Shown here: in pieces, positions 1-11,689 of the stretch
Layout: the number at the start of each line of letters is the position of its first letter
How positions within the stretch are numbered: the stretch's first letter is position 1
NCBI GenBank assembly: GCA_951394405.1
Contig: OX596345.1
Coordinates: forward strand, 2,356,001-2,420,000
Length of the DNA stretch: 64,000 nucleotides
Source of the DNA: Coprinellus micaceus
Taxonomy: Eukaryota > Basidiomycota > Agaricomycetes > Agaricales > Psathyrellaceae
Direction of reading: 5' to 3'
Notes under the pieces: generated by a model
Databases searched by the model: none
Told to the model about the DNA's origin: nothing
Seen by the model: the letters and a program-made list of their open reading frames with translations, nothing else
Program-made: the position numbers and the translations under genes

Positions 1-3000
1 TCCTCATCTTGTTTGGCCTCGGCCTTCTTCCTCTTCGCCGACGCCGACCTCTCCTCCTTGATCGTATCACCCTCGACCACAAACCCAGCAACGCCACCTC
101 CACTCTTCCTACTCTTCCGCATCTGGTTCTCGAAGCTCATCACGTCCGGCATGATCACATCCCGCAGCTGCGCCGTGGCCTTCGCAGCGGCAGCGCGGCG
201 ACTATGCGTGTTCACTTGCGAATTTATGTCCACCACCGGTACGTCGGACGGTGGTGGTCGTGCAGACTCGGTAGCTGCAGACTTCCGCCGAGCTGAGGGT
301 GCGGGTGCCTTCTTCGCCTTGGGCGGGGGAGCAGGGGGTTCGTCTTCGTCCATCGCACTTGCAGCGTCAGACCCATTCTCCTCTTCGTCGTCGTCGTCAA
401 TTTCAATGACACGCTTGCCCTTCCCTTTGCCCTTGGAGGGCACTGCAGGTTTTTTGCCTTTCAGCTCAAAATCAGTACCGAGTACCGCCTTCCCTCTCCT
501 GATCGTACCTTTCTCCTTCGCATCTGCCTTGCTCTTCGATGACGAAGCCTGCACTGGTTCGGTCTTGGCTTTGGTAGTTGTGGTGGGCTTCTCTTTCTTC
601 GGGACGGAGGTCATGACTGTACTCAGGTCGGGGAGGTCTTCGTCGCTATCGTCGCCCAAGGGGGGAGGTGAAGGAAGCTTTCGCTCCTTCTCCTTCTCCT
701 TGCCTTTACCCTTGGGTCGGCCCGTAGGAGGACCTTTCTTGATCACAACGATCTCATCTTCATCTTCGTCCTCTTCCGTCTCTTCGTCCTGCACCTTCGT
801 AGGACGCTTGCCAGAGGCGGAAGGTCGCAAGTCTTGGATGACCTCGATCTCGTCGCCCTCTGAATCACTAGGCGTAGGCGACGACCGTTTTTTCTTCTTC
901 AACTTCGACTTGGGTGGCGCCGCTTTCGCTTTCGCCGACTTGGTCGGGCGAGCATCCTCGTCCTCGTCCTCTTCCGTTTCACTGTCGTCCTTCTTCCTAC
1001 GCCCACGACCGCGGGACTGTGACCGTGTTCTCGAAGACACGGCTCCCTTCTTCTTCGTTCTTCTCCTCTTCGGCTGCTCTTCCTCCTCTTCCTCCTCGCT
1101 CTCGTCCTCCCGCCCACGGCCACGCCCTCTAGAGTATGACCTTCCCCTTCCTTTCGACTTGGATTTCGTCGACCGTCCCCTCTCTTCTTCGTCGTCCTCA
1201 CTATCATCCCGCATCCGACTCCTGCCCCTCCCCCTGCTCTGGGATCTCCCTCTACTCTTCGACCTGGCCCCTGACACACTTCGCCCCCTCCCACTCCTCG
1301 CATTCACCTTCGTATTCGCCTTCGTCACCTTCTCCTTCTCCTTCGTGGACGTAGTACCCGCCTCTCCCCTCGGACGCGACTGCGACCGAGTTCTCGGTCC
1401 CCTCGACTGAGACCTCGTCCGCTTCGCGACAGGTTCGTACCGCTTCGCCGAGCCCCCAGCTGCCGCCGGCCTTCCCCGTCTCTTAGGCGTTACAGGCTCA
1501 GGCTCCTCATCCTCCTCCGTCTCGGAATCCGGCTGAGGTTTCTTCGGGGCAACAGCTTTCCTCGGTGTCGCTTTGCTCCCTTTCTTGGCTGGGGATACAG
1601 ACGAGCGGGGAGGTGGGAGCGGTGGCTCGTCTTCATCGTGGTGGTCGTCGAAGGGAGCCGGGTCGCCCATGAGCACGTCTCCATCGACTAGGGCCTCGAC
1701 TTCCCGCAAGCTTCCCGCAGTTCCCATCGGAGGCGGAAGCACACCAAGCCCCGGCTCTCCATCCACCTCCTCCGTCTCCGCCCTCTTCCTCCACGTGCCA
1801 TTCACCACCTTCGACGCCACACCCACGTCCACGTTCATACCCAAATCCATATCCATATCAACGTCCTGCTCGTCCTCCTCATCCAACACCTCCTCGACAT
1901 CACTCGGGTCGTCGTCCTCCATCTGCTCCACCTCATTCTCAATGATCGGACCCATCCCGGGACCCTGGTCGGCGAGGATATGCGCAAAATCACTCCCAGG
2001 GGGGAAATGGATGTACCTCTCCAAAGCGAAAGTGAGAGCGCGCCATTCGATGAAGCAATCTTCGAGCCAGCGGTGGTTGACGACGGGGATGGACCAGGAG
2101 AGGGCTTTCGTAGCTTTCGTGCCGTCATTCCTATAGATAGACAGAGGTAGGGATTAGAAGGAGCTTATGGAGACAAACCCAGGGGAGAAGACGCACGAAG
2201 CAGCGATGAGGACCGTGTTTTTCGCAGACATACTGGGCGTAAACGTAGCGCCCATAACCATGATGAGCTTCTTGAGGTACTCTCTTGCTTCGCCAGTGTA
2301 ATTAGTGATCGTAATCTCCTAATTACGACCGTGTCAGCAGCATGTTTCGCGGTAAACGGTCTGGGCAAAAGGGCGTGTGGAGGGAACGAGAGGGGGGTGG
2401 AGCGCATACGGGGGAAGGAGATTTAGCACGTACGTGGTGCCTGAACCCCTCAATGGGTTGATCGGGTATGGGGTAGTGTAGAAGCTGGTCGAGTGGCCGT
2501 GTGATCGTCCCCGTCGCCTGAACATGGTACAACCACGCGAGGGTGCCAATGGTCTTGTGTTGTCGGAACGCCTATACCCGCAAACTTCATTAGTACATAC
2601 ACCATCACGCTCTCGACTCCACTTACCCTGACGTACGCCCTCCCTCGCCTCCACCTCGAGATATAGATATCACACGACTCGGCTGCGTCAGCCTCCGTGC
2701 GCTGCCTCCTCTTCCCGTTCCTGACCTTCTTCGCCTCGCTCGCGCCTTCCTCGTCCACCTCTTCGTCTCCGTCCCACCGGACGACATCACCTCCAGCCCT
2801 CCGGATCCCCAGCTCCACCGCCTCCCGCCGGCTTCCAAATAGCAGGAGACTGCGACTCAGGAGGATACGCCGTCCGTCCCACACCTGCTTCGTCTCTGGG
2901 TTTCGGGTATGCGATGCCGGGGGCGGAGGGGGGACCTTGACCTGTTCCTCGCCCACGTTCGTGTACTTGACGCCCGTCGTATACACCGAGCGTTTCATCG

Positions 3001-3781
3001 GGTCGTCCTCCACCCCCAACGCCTTCTTCACCTTCGCCTCCTCCACCTCCTTCTTCGTCGGCGGTCCCACGCTCCTGTTCCTCAGCAACTCGGGCTCGGG
3101 CCATTCGTACGGCTTCGTCGAGAGGCGAGCTGCGCCCAGACGCACGACGTCGTCGTACCAGTGCGGCAGGATGATTCTGATCCCGGTTTGAGATTGGTGG
3201 TGCAGCGCGGTGGTATACTTGGCGGTGGTCGAGGTGATGGCGAAGAGGTGGGTCACTTCTTTTGTGAGCCCCGTGCGCCATTGCCCGCCCATGGCGATGA
3301 TCCCGGCGGAGAGGACTTCAAGGTCTTGGATAGGTAGCTGGTGTGGTGTTAGATGGAGAGAGGAGAAAGAAGGACGCGACTCACGTCCGTTGCGCAGGCT
3401 ACGACACCAGAGAAGAGGTCTGCTGGTTTCGCAGAGTAGAATTGAGGTCTGAAACGTCGTTAGCACTGCTCATCGTCGACCCTGCACGTACTCACGGCTG
3501 CAGCTTGCCCAGCACCAACGATCTCTCCACCCATGTTTCCTGTTGCCCGCTCAGCTGCAATACACTCTTGAAGGACTCCAACGTACCGTAACGACATTCA
3601 TATCGTCTCCAATGCTCTGCCACCCCTCGAACTTGTCTGAATTGGTGATTATATGCGTCGCAGTCTTGACACCCTCGGCGGGCTCAGCGCCATTATTGAT
3701 GAGCAGATGCTTGAGGAGCTCGCGGTGCTCGGGCGTCAGGGATGGCGACAGGTAGTAGTGCACGGCGTCGAAGAGCTTCAT
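1..3781 (-). CDS. Multi-BRCT domain protein, Rtt107/Brc1-like (3' end outside window)
   Basis: Seven exons modelled on the minus strand: 3781-3587, 3539-3496, 3448-3385, 3337-2627, 2571-2434, 2318-2197, and 2130 to the window edge. All junctions are GT-AG and keep frame. The visible product is about 1,134 residues. Four BRCT domains fit: about 1-80 (starts MKLFDAVHYYLSP), 92-180, 251-365 and 385-455 (TNYTGEAREYLKKLI, then VVNHRWLEDCF). They are followed by a very long disordered tail with acidic blocks and KRTRSQSRG/RGRS repeats. Rtt107/Brc1 proteins are DNA-damage scaffolds that bind phosphorylated H2A through a C-terminal BRCT pair; that pair would lie left of base 1. The start at 3781 was chosen because BRCT1 begins there; the upstream open frame looks non-coding. 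The four-BRCT order is specific enough for the family call, but other multi-BRCT proteins (PTIP-like) are possible. Nuclear location is inferred. Confidence 0.82.
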
Positions 3782-4583
3782 AATGCTCGTGCTCGCCGTT
3801 GTGGACGACGACGACGGTAAACGCGACGCGGTCAACGAGTCAGCGTGACGTAGCGTGACGCGTGACCGTCGCGTGACATTATGCACGTGACTGGGTACAC
3901 GCGGCACCGCGAGTTCGGCCTGGATGTCAGTTGAGTTCACGGTTCGATTCTCCAGTTCGACGTTTTCATCCTTGCTCTTCGCCTCCGTACTGAAGGTACT
4001 GCACTGTAGGCTCGACGAATTTTATCAAGAAAAAGTAGATTGGGTTCACCCGATCACCAATCTATTCACCACCGAAACCCGATTCTCTCACCCGAGGGAT
4101 GAGAAGCAAGGTGAGGATGAGAGATGGAAATGGGACGCAATTGGCACTCAACGCGCGCTTGTGTAACAATACTCTTCAGACCTGTCTGCAGGCTAGATTC
4201 CCCTAATTCATGCACTCTCTTATCGCCGTTGGCAATTAAGCGCCCGTGCACAGCCGTTCCCGACCCTGAAATCCGGACTTTGCCCCTCATGGCCCGTTAT
4301 CTCTCCACCCACACGACTTACCCTCACACGTTTCTGCCTCACGTCAGAGCCGCCAAGAGAAACAAAGCCACGACTCACGAGCGGTGTATTGCGGGAGCCT
4401 ATCCCTCAGTTCCCTGCACTTTTTATTTTTAGATGTGTCAAAACTCATGATACCCCAACCGTCAACGACAGACTGAATTGACCGCAAGGCCTTTTAAACA
4501 AGGGTCCTGCGGTCATGTAGGCTTCAACGTGGCTCTTTTCCCTTCCCCTCCTACTTCCTGGTCGTTGCAGTTGGCAGACCTTC
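3782..4583. other. Intergenic region between divergent BRCT and glycoprotein genes
   Basis: About 800 bases separate two divergently transcribed genes, so it should hold both promoters. No gene is supported here. It contains one copy of the TAAGCGCCC motif (4237-4245) that recurs through the window. Confidence 0.5.
4492..4498 (+). promoter_or_regulatory. TATA-like element of the glycoprotein gene
   Basis: The string TTTTAAA lies about 90 bases before the ATG at 4584. Position and sequence fit a fungal TATA element; this is inferred from position only. Confidence 0.35.
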
Positions 4584-5962
4584 ATGATGGTTAAGTTTTC
4601 TATTCTCGCGGCTCTGGCGTCGCTTTCAGTTTCCTACGTCGTCGCGTCCCCACAGGGACCGGGAGATACAGGCACTGGAGGTGGTGCTGGCGGAGGAGGT
4701 GGTGGAGGTGGTGCCGGCGGCGGAGGGGGTGCTGGTGGCGGTGGAGGAGGTGCTGGAGGGTTCGTCCCTCTCATCGAAAAGCACTACACCTGGGACAATC
4801 TGGTCAGTCCAAACGCCCCTATCTCCCCTCGAATAACACTCACCGCCTCCATAGCCCTACAAAATTGACACCGACATAGGCTTAGCTCGTGGAGAGCAAG
4901 TCGGGTACAACCAATGCAACTCGACCACCGAAGGCCCCAAGTCCCTCTGCCAGACCGCTTTCCTCAACTCCCTCGACGGTGCGTCCACTTTCTCCCAGCA
5001 CACCACCAGCTGAATGGTTAACTGATTTTGGCCGTCATTATCCCTGTAGACTTCTGCTTCTGGGCCCCCCCGGAACCTGGTCGCACAGTCGGCGAAATTG
5101 AGGGAGAGATGATCGCTTGGTGCACGCAGCCCGGGCATGGTACTCGTGTCATGCCTGAGGGTACGATCACGGGTGTCCAATTTACTAAGGCACCCAACTA
5201 CGTTCAGGTCGTTGGGTATATGGATCAGACCAAAGTCAATATGGTTCAAGGCGACGCAGGAGGCGAGATGGATCCACATGGAGCTGATCTAGTAAGCGAG
5301 AAAGTTGAGTGTACGTTGGACTTCGAACTGATCTTTCCTGTTCCCAGCGCGGTAACCCGATGGGTGGCATCCTTTTCACCAACGCGTGGACCGGAACGTA
5401 CGTCCAGGCCATCGAATGGCACAAGTAAGCACCTTCTATCCCATGCGCTTTGTTTCCCAACTGATTACCGACCCCCTCCAGCTTTATGGGCGGCAACATG
5501 TTCTGCCTCAAAGCCTGCGACCCCTCCAAATCCGACGATGACAAGTACTGCCAACACATCTACGACACGCAAGGGTGCGGGTTCAACGCGCCCTCTAACG
5601 CCAAGGACGGTGTCTTCGAATCGTGTGCAAGCGACGACCAGCCTATGCCAGGTCAAGGTCCTGCTATCCCGCCGCAGAGCTCCCAGTGCTCGACGTATGC
5701 CAGCACGGATATCTATGGGCCCAGTGCCACGGTTCGCGTTCCCATCCCCGGAGCCTCGACTATGTCGTTCAGCTCGGTTCCTCGTCCAACGCCGACTAGC
5801 TCCTCTACCCCAGTGACGGCTAAGCCGGCGACATCGACGTCGAGCAGCGGAACGAGTGCACCTCAAGAGACCGCAGGCAATTCCGCGACGAGAATGGTCA
5901 TGTCGTCGTCGTTTGCTATTGGAGCTTTGATTGTGATCGTTGGGGCTCAAGCGCTCATCTGA
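4584..5962 (+). CDS. Macrophage-activating-glycoprotein-like secreted protein, GPI-anchored
   Basis: Five exons: 4584-4802, 4855-4978, 5050-5291, 5348-5424, 5482-5962. All introns are GT-AG and frame is kept, giving 380 residues. An N-terminal signal peptide (about 1-22, ends VVASPQ) is followed by a Gly-rich stretch (about 27-60). Next is a Cys-containing domain with YTWDNLPYKIDTD, CNSTTEGPKSLCQTAFLNS, DDFCFWAPPEPG, HGADLRGNPMGG and EWHNFMGGNMFCLKACDP. A Ser/Thr/Pro-rich segment and a C-terminal hydrophobic tail after a small-residue site point to a GPI anchor. Basidiomycete relatives carry the name macrofage-activating glycoprotein; they are abundant secreted or wall-bound proteins of unproven function. 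A second ATG sits immediately after the first (4587), so the start is uncertain by one codon. The Gly-rich insertion near the N-terminus is the odd point. Confidence in family is high, in function low. Confidence 0.88.
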
Positions 5963-6506
5963 ACAATACTGGGACCATTTTCATGTTGTAATGCTCTGGA
6001 CAATTAGTTCTGTACAGGATCGGATCCTCACCTGGACTTTCTTAGGACTCTTTTTTGTGAACCCCCTGGGACACGTTGTCGATGTATTTGGACCTCCTCG
6101 CCAATCTATACCGTTCTTGTGCCTGACTGTCTTCTAAAGTAGGCTGCGCGTGATTAGGCCACCCATGGGCATTTCATGGTAACCTCGAACTCAACCAAGG
6201 AAGCACACGTTCGTACAGATTGTTTGACTCCAGCGCATTACTGGCAACTCTACAGCTAAAAGTACAATTGCGGTGACATGGCAATAATGATAAACAGATG
6301 ATTGGGGTATAAGGGGCCAATGGGTAGGCGGGAGAAGGGGCGAAGATGTCGTGTCAATCCGATGGAAGCCGTCAGGCATTGGAATAGAGTTGGTGATATG
6401 GGTTTTTGGGCCGTGGTAGCTACAGAGGAAGGACGAAGGGGAGGTCCGATATTGCGAATTTCCGGTGACGAGGACCGCAGTGAAGACGGTCGACCATTTG
6501 AGACAT
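5963..6506. other. 3' flanks of convergent genes
   Basis: This stretch lies between the stop of the glycoprotein gene and the 3' end of the oppositely oriented pheromone gene. It probably carries both 3' UTRs. No other coding sequence is supported. Confidence 0.4.
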
Positions 6507-6567
6507 CTATCCAGCAGTCATGGTCAGCACCGTCGCTCCACAGCTCATGTCCGACGAATTCACTTAC
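6507..6567 (-). other. Probable 3'-UTR intron of the pheromone gene
   Basis: On the minus strand a GTAAGT donor (6567-6562) and a TAG acceptor (ending at 6507) bound 61 bases with a CTGAC branch-like site. It lies downstream of the pheromone stop codon at 6611-6613, so it would be spliced from the 3' UTR. Inference only. Confidence 0.4.
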
Positions 6568-6610
6568 CAAATACTGATGCCGTTCAGCTCGAGTCCGAAG
6601 AGGGACCCAT

Positions 6611-6790
6611 TCAAGCAATCGTGCAGTAGGTTCCACCGCCCTGGCCGTTGCTCCCCTCCGCGTCGGTGGGGATGTCCTTGGAGAAAACGACGCAGTAGGT
6701 TCCGCCGCCTTGGCCATTGCTGCCCTCAGCGTCCTTGGGGACTTTGACGGGGGTGGAGGCGGAGAGAGAGAGGGTGGTGAAGGAGTCCAT
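6611..6790 (-). CDS. Lipopeptide mating-pheromone precursor with two peptide cores
   Basis: An intronless 59-residue ORF begins MDSFTTLSLS, like many homobasidiomycete pheromone precursors, and ends in the CaaX box CTIA directly before the stop. The core DAEGSNGQGGGTYC occurs twice, at residues 20-33 and 43-56. The first copy is followed by VVFSKDIPT and the second by TIA. In this family the C-terminal Cys is farnesylated, the aaX residues are removed, and the peptide is exported to activate a Ste3-type GPCR during mate recognition. Precursors are usually 40-70 residues, so the length fits. A TATA box lies about 65 bases upstream. No Ste3 receptor gene is visible in the window, so this may be an unlinked pheromone gene or the edge of a B-type mating locus. 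Whether the inner copy is ever processed is unknown. Confidence 0.85.
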   Translation of the reverse strand: MDSFTTLSLSASTPVKVPKDAEGSNGQGGGTYCVVFSKDIPTDAEGSNGQGGGTYCTIA

Positions 6791-6851
6791 GTCAATGTGA
6801 GTGTGACTTGGTGTACAGCTGAGTGCTAAGGATTTGGGGAAGTCGAGGCAG

Positions 6852-6863
6852 GCTTTTATATCC
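6852..6863 (-). promoter_or_regulatory. TATA box of the pheromone gene
   Basis: Read on the minus strand this is GATATAAAAGCC, about 65-75 bases before the ATG at 6790. It is the clearest TATA box seen in the window and suits a strongly inducible short gene. Confidence 0.65.
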
Positions 6864-7639
6864 GTCGGGGAGGCGGGTCCATGCAGAGAGGGCTTGCATG
6901 GATCCGAGCGAGTGGGTGACCATCAGTCAATTGTGTGGAGGTAGGCCCCTGATCGAACAGAGTCTGCGCGTGGCTTCTTTCCCCACTATGGGATGGACTA
7001 CAAAAGGGTCAGGGGTATGTCCGTCTGGCTCCTACAAAACCAATTGTACCCAGGGTACTCGTGAAAATGCATGACAGCCAAAATTGAGAACGCTTTGACC
7101 CTGTTTCGGAATTGGCGATCGGGATTCAAGAGGAAAGCTTGAAGGGTAGCCATGGTATTGTGTTGGTTTCAGGGTCATAGACCAGCCAGAGGTACTTGGC
7201 GAAGGTGATCGGGTTTCCTTCGGTAGCTCATGATGGACGGATCAAATCACTATTATTGTTTGCTCCACGGGCGCTTATTTTGGCGACGATTGCATTGCAT
7301 CGGTTTTCACAAAATTAATTCCAACTGTACATTCAGACTGAATACGCTCTTCCATGGTTTAAACCCCGCACATTGTCCCTAAGTAGTAAGGACGAACCAA
7401 TCCTAGGTCCAGTGCGCGAGATCATGCAGACTCAGTCCAATTGACTTCCGGCAGGGGCGTCACAGCAATGAGGGGGGAGGGTGGGTACGACACATGGCAG
7501 TGCCTCCAGCTCGGTGGCCCCCGTCGATCTTCAACCTTCTCGGTCTGCATCTTCCTCGTACCGAAAGTTCAGGTAAGTGGGTAGACCCTGGCCGCCAGGC
7601 CAACCCTCCAGGCTCTCTGCTACTCAGGTCACTCAGGGT
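6864..7639. other. Upstream region of pheromone gene, no gene seen
   Basis: Only short, unsupported open frames occur. One reverse copy of the TAAGCGCCC motif lies at 7269-7277. Confidence 0.4.
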
Positions 7640-7990
7640 TTTGTGGTACGGGTCGGGCGCGTTAGATGCCTTTCCCCCTTTGAAGAGCAATATATTTAGT
7701 CAGTCCGCGTCAGAGTGCGATTTCTTGGTAAAACAGGATTGCCTCCTTCAGGTTCCCGGTAGATCTTAACTGGTGGAAACGGGGGCATAGCGAGCCGGCT
7801 ATAATACTGAGCGTCGATGATCGATCTGGGTGGCCTGGTGGGCGGAGCGCCAGTGTCTCTCTGAGCAGCAGTATTGCTTCCTCCAAGTCTGCAACAGACC
7901 TGGACGCGCTGCAGCGTGAGTTGAGAGAGTTGGCCAGATTATTGAGCATCAGTGCTCGATCCGAGTGGCCTGACGGACACAGGCCCACAT
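7640..7990 (-). pseudogene. Decayed TPR segment of a NACHT-TPR gene
   Basis: The minus strand encodes two tetratricopeptide-like units, with HSDRALMLNNLANSL, LEEAILLLRETLALRPPGH and GNLKEAILFYQEIA. They match the 45-residue TPR units of gene D (49479-53792). There is no start, no upstream NACHT in frame, and the downstream frame is broken. It is probably part of the same dead gene as the 9.3-9.8 kb relict. Confidence 0.65.
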
Positions 7991-9309
7991 CGTAAGAAAC
8001 CCCTAGCGGTGGTAACCCTATACCATCGCAGACAATCCCCAGAATCCTAGGCCACCCCCCTCACCGTGGGGTGCATATAACTAGTTTCATAAAACTTAAC
8101 TCCATCCTACGATGCGAGGGATGGGCTAGGATGGGGGGGATGGCAACCACTGGTGAAGATGAGATTCAGTGACCATCCTTCGTAAGGATGGGATTTGATT
8201 GGAATCCCAGGTAGGGTCATATTGGTCACATACAGAAGGGCTAGAGCCTCATTGGCTTCGAAATCGGACGGTAGGGTAGGCATAGATCGATGTATTAAAG
8301 CACAGGAAAGGTACGGTATAGGACATATCACGACGGGGATATCACAAATCGAGTATCAGCACCAAGGAGACCGCCCTTCCTGATATACAGCCGTCGCACT
8401 GGGCCTTGATATGTAGGCTGAGGCCCAAGGGTTAGAGAACGCGTAGGCGAGAAGGGAAGGCGCGGTAGACGTACTCCACACCCAAGATTCCGATGTCGTG
8501 TGCTCCAACAGTAGCTGAGAGTGGTCGATGGTGTTTCTATGCTGTATTCGTGAAAGGCGGGCACTGGCAATAGAGGGAGGGGGCGCTCAGACGGGCGGGC
8601 GGGGAAATCAAGCCGGCGGGGTAGGCAAGACGATGGGGGAAAAGAAGAAAGAAGTGATGGTCGATGCGTTGACGCGACGCGTCTTGATATGGTCCGTCAC
8701 CGGGATCTTCCGAAAGCATTTGGACTCCGCTTTGCCTATCAAGCGCTTAGATTTTGAGGGCCGATCGCCATCCACCCTCATCCCGCTTTTGCGAGTACAA
8801 TCGAATCTCAGTCTTCACCTTCGATGCCCATCCCCTTCCTACCCTTTTATCTAGGTTCCCATCCATGTCCCACCTTGAGATTCCGACTGCCATCCGCTGC
8901 CAGACTGGTGGCCGCCTGTTACGATTTCCTCCCAGCCTCCCATATGTCCGCCTCTCATCAGTCACCCTCCGTTCGCCTCACCTATGTACGCCTCCCGTCA
9001 GCCATCCCTACACACATATATATCGGACTCCCTGTAGCTACAACTCCAGATTCGTCCTCTCTGTCCTTCGTCTTTCCTCTTCTCTCTTTTCACCGCCTCT
9101 CTTATCATTATTCGCCGCGTTCCACCTTTCAGTGCCTCGCCCAGTGCTTCGACCCTGACACCGCCTTCTCATGCTCCCCAAGGCTGCTGTTGGGTGTCCG
9201 TGCCTCACATCCCTGAGATACGGATAACTATGTATATCCCACCATCCAGGTTTCCATTCGAAGGCAACCCTAGGCACATCGTGGCTAGGCATTCCAACTC
9301 AGAGGGGTT
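7991..9309. other. Stretch between the two NACHT-TPR relict pieces
   Basis: About 1.3 kb without recognisable coding sequence separates the TPR piece from the NACHT piece on the same strand. It may be an insertion into, or a decayed part of, the original gene. A short hairpin with 8-base arms (CCATCCTT/AAGGATGG) lies near 8173-8191. Nothing else is supported. Confidence 0.3.
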
Positions 9310-9800
9310 TTTATCGATGCAACGCCTCTCTTCACAGCGGGATTGCCTCTTCCGAATCTTCAGTGGCCCCGGACACCTGGTTGAAGCGGGACAAAAGACA
9401 AATTAGGGAGGTTGCTTAGCGAAACGGAGCGATCTGGATGGCCCGATGGGTGGAGGTTTAGTGCCTCTCGGTGGGACAAGGTGGCCTCCCCCAAGCCCAC
9501 GATAACCATCCGACGCGGGAGTTAAGGAAGCCGGCGAGAGACTGCGCGATCTGAGTGATCTGATGCATGGAATTGCTTCGAGGCCTCTCGAGGAGGGAGC
9601 ATACGGTCGCAATCCAGGTGAGTGGTCCGTTGGCCATTCTCGCAAGGCTGAGTACGTCATGGTTCCCTGACGTTCGGCCGAACGTCCGCTCAATTCTCTG
9701 GAAGCGCACATTGATATAATCTCCAGAGACAGAGAGTAAACGGTAAGGTCGAATCGAAATATCTTTGAAGAGGAAGGATACTTGGGTACGATCGTCGCGT
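9310..9800 (-). pseudogene. Decayed NACHT C-terminal end joined to TPR remnants
   Basis: On the minus strand FKDISIR, then GNHDVLSLARMANGPLTWIA and TVCSLLERPRSN, align with gene D residues just after its NACHT domain (FKGISIR; ARDILRLATMANGLFIWIA; TVCSFLERPRTN). Soon after, in another frame, come the TPR remnants SHREALNLHPSGHPDRS and SRFNQVSGATEDSEEAIPL followed by a stop. The long middle part present in gene D is missing. A deletion, frameshifts and a nonsense codon make this a pseudogene. Confidence 0.72.
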
Positions 9801-11689
9801 GTTCAGTAATTCCTGTGTTGGGAGCTGCGTTATCCGAGTACATATGACGGGCGCTTATCGATCTCGCTTAGGAAGACCGTCGAGCCGTCTCGACGGGCAT
9901 GCGCAGCCATCGTAAAGGCCGTGCAGCTAGTGCGCATCCCAACAGCTCTGCTTCAGGTGCCCCCACGCTCAAAATTCCGTTTGCTCCTGCTCAGCAAGCC
10001 CGCCCTGCCGGCCCTCTCCAGCGACCACACCATGGCCGTCGCTTGTCCGTACGGGGTACACGTTTCTTCAGGCCTTGGTCCCGTTCAGTGAAGAGCTCGC
10101 GGTGTGGTCGGGTCACCCACCGATCGAGGCGACTTGCGTCCTCTCCAACCGCCCTACAACGTCCTCCAGGAACTTGCTCGACTGTTTCACTTCGGCCGTA
10201 AATCTGTCGAAGCGCCATTGAGCGAAGCGCTGCAGGTCTGAGCCGGTTCTAGGGACTCGGAGAGGAATGAGACGAGGTAGTTGAAGCTCAAGTGTTGAGG
10301 GTGAAAGCGTGAAGCGGGAGGTACGGAACCACCATACATTTGCCCACAGGCTTGACGACAATATTATGGTATTACATTGGCCCCGAGCTAAGCAAAGAGG
10401 GGAGGGCGTGATGAAGGGTAGGGAGGCCGAAGGCAGATACTTCGGTTTGCGGAGTGAAGACTGTTTGGGGGGGTCGGGTCAGCAACGGGTTCTGAGGCGC
10501 CAGTCTTACGAGAATAAAGGAAACGCAAGCGGACTAATCGGAGCCCATCGCTGGAGAGAAGAGGGGAGGTGTAGAGCGGCGGTTGTGCTTACCTTGCGTA
10601 CCCTCCAAGCTACCCTCCAAGCTCAGCCAGTTCCCGCCGACCACTCTTTGCGAAGCCCGATAAAGTGCGGCTGTAAGGTCGAGCTGAGGGCGATCCTGCG
10701 GCAGCTTGTTGAGAGATGCTTCGCGAGTGTCCGTCGTTGGCTCCGCCTCGTTCGACACGCCGTCTCTGGGGTTCTTCGAGAGGCGAAAGATTTGGCTGGG
10801 GGGATACAGTACCCTACAGTCGAGGGGGTAAGGAGGAAGGGAAGCCATACGTTGGGCCATAGCTTCCATGGGGGAGATGGCGGTTACCCAGGCTTTACTG
10901 GTAGCTAGTGGGCGCCTCAGACGTCGGAACTTTGGCTTTGTCGAGAGGGTAGATTAGCTGACGACCCGGGCCGTGGCGAGAAAGAGGGGGCGACCCGCTC
11001 AAAGGTGAGGATGTCGCGGGGTCGGTGAGCCTTGAGAACTGCTGGGAGTCGAAGGTGTGACGCTGGGGATTGTTTCGAGCGGGCGGCAATCTGGGAGCGA
11101 TGGTTGTTCTCAGTCAGAGACCGAGTGAGTAAAGGCAGGATTCTAGGCGTACCTGCCACTCAAGTCCAGTAACGCGTGTCTATGGTATTCCTCGTACGCT
11201 CAGGCCTCTCCTCCGTTCGGTCCCTTCCCTAGACGTCCTCCAGTTCGTCGCACGTGGAGGGCAGGTCCGAAATCCCGCGAAGACGGGTCAGGGCTCGAGG
11301 GGAAGTGACAATTGAAGCCCTTGGCGCTCCCGGAGGCGAACCGTAACTAATCCCTCAGCCAGGTGGAGGCGAATTGGGGTGACTAGGGCGGGGAGGAAGG
11401 CCGATGTAGGTTCAATTCGCTTCGGTGAGGCCTACTCAGTGGGGATTTCGAGGGGATTGCGTCCTGGAAAAGCTTTTATCAGCGACGCAAGGTGGGAGTG
11501 AGATTGAAGGCGTACCTTTCGCCGTGCGTATCCCTCGTCTCATCTAGATAGCCACAAGGCGCATGCGTCACGACCCTTACACGTATGGAGCCTTCCTTCA
11601 GAGCCCTGCGCAGTTCGCACACCGGTTTGGTTTGAGCACTATCTCGATTCAGCGGGATCCACGAGAGGAGAGCCGAGCCGGTATGTATT
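9801..11689. other. Unassigned region
   Basis: No gene could be supported. Open frames of up to about 200 codons exist on both strands (for example near 10309-10908) but overlap one another, lack domains and show no clear splice structure. A reverse TAAGCGCCC motif is at 9849-9857. Confidence 0.3.

Noticed and set aside
13..1410. Long Ser-rich plus-strand open frame (about 465 codons)
   Set aside because: It is the antisense of the acidic/basic low-complexity tail of the BRCT gene; no ATG start, no domain, and the minus strand has the real coding frame.
2450..3466. Single long minus-strand frame through the BRCT region
   Set aside because: It runs through introns; splicing at 3385/3337 and 2627/2571 gives correct BRCT sequence, so the unspliced frame is not the product.
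3930..3960. tRNA-like B-box string GGTTCGATTC
   Set aside because: No matching A box, acceptor stem or cloverleaf could be folded from the upstream bases.
10309..10908. 199-codon plus-strand frame
   Set aside because: No ATG-supported model, domain or paralogue; opposite-strand frames overlap equally well.
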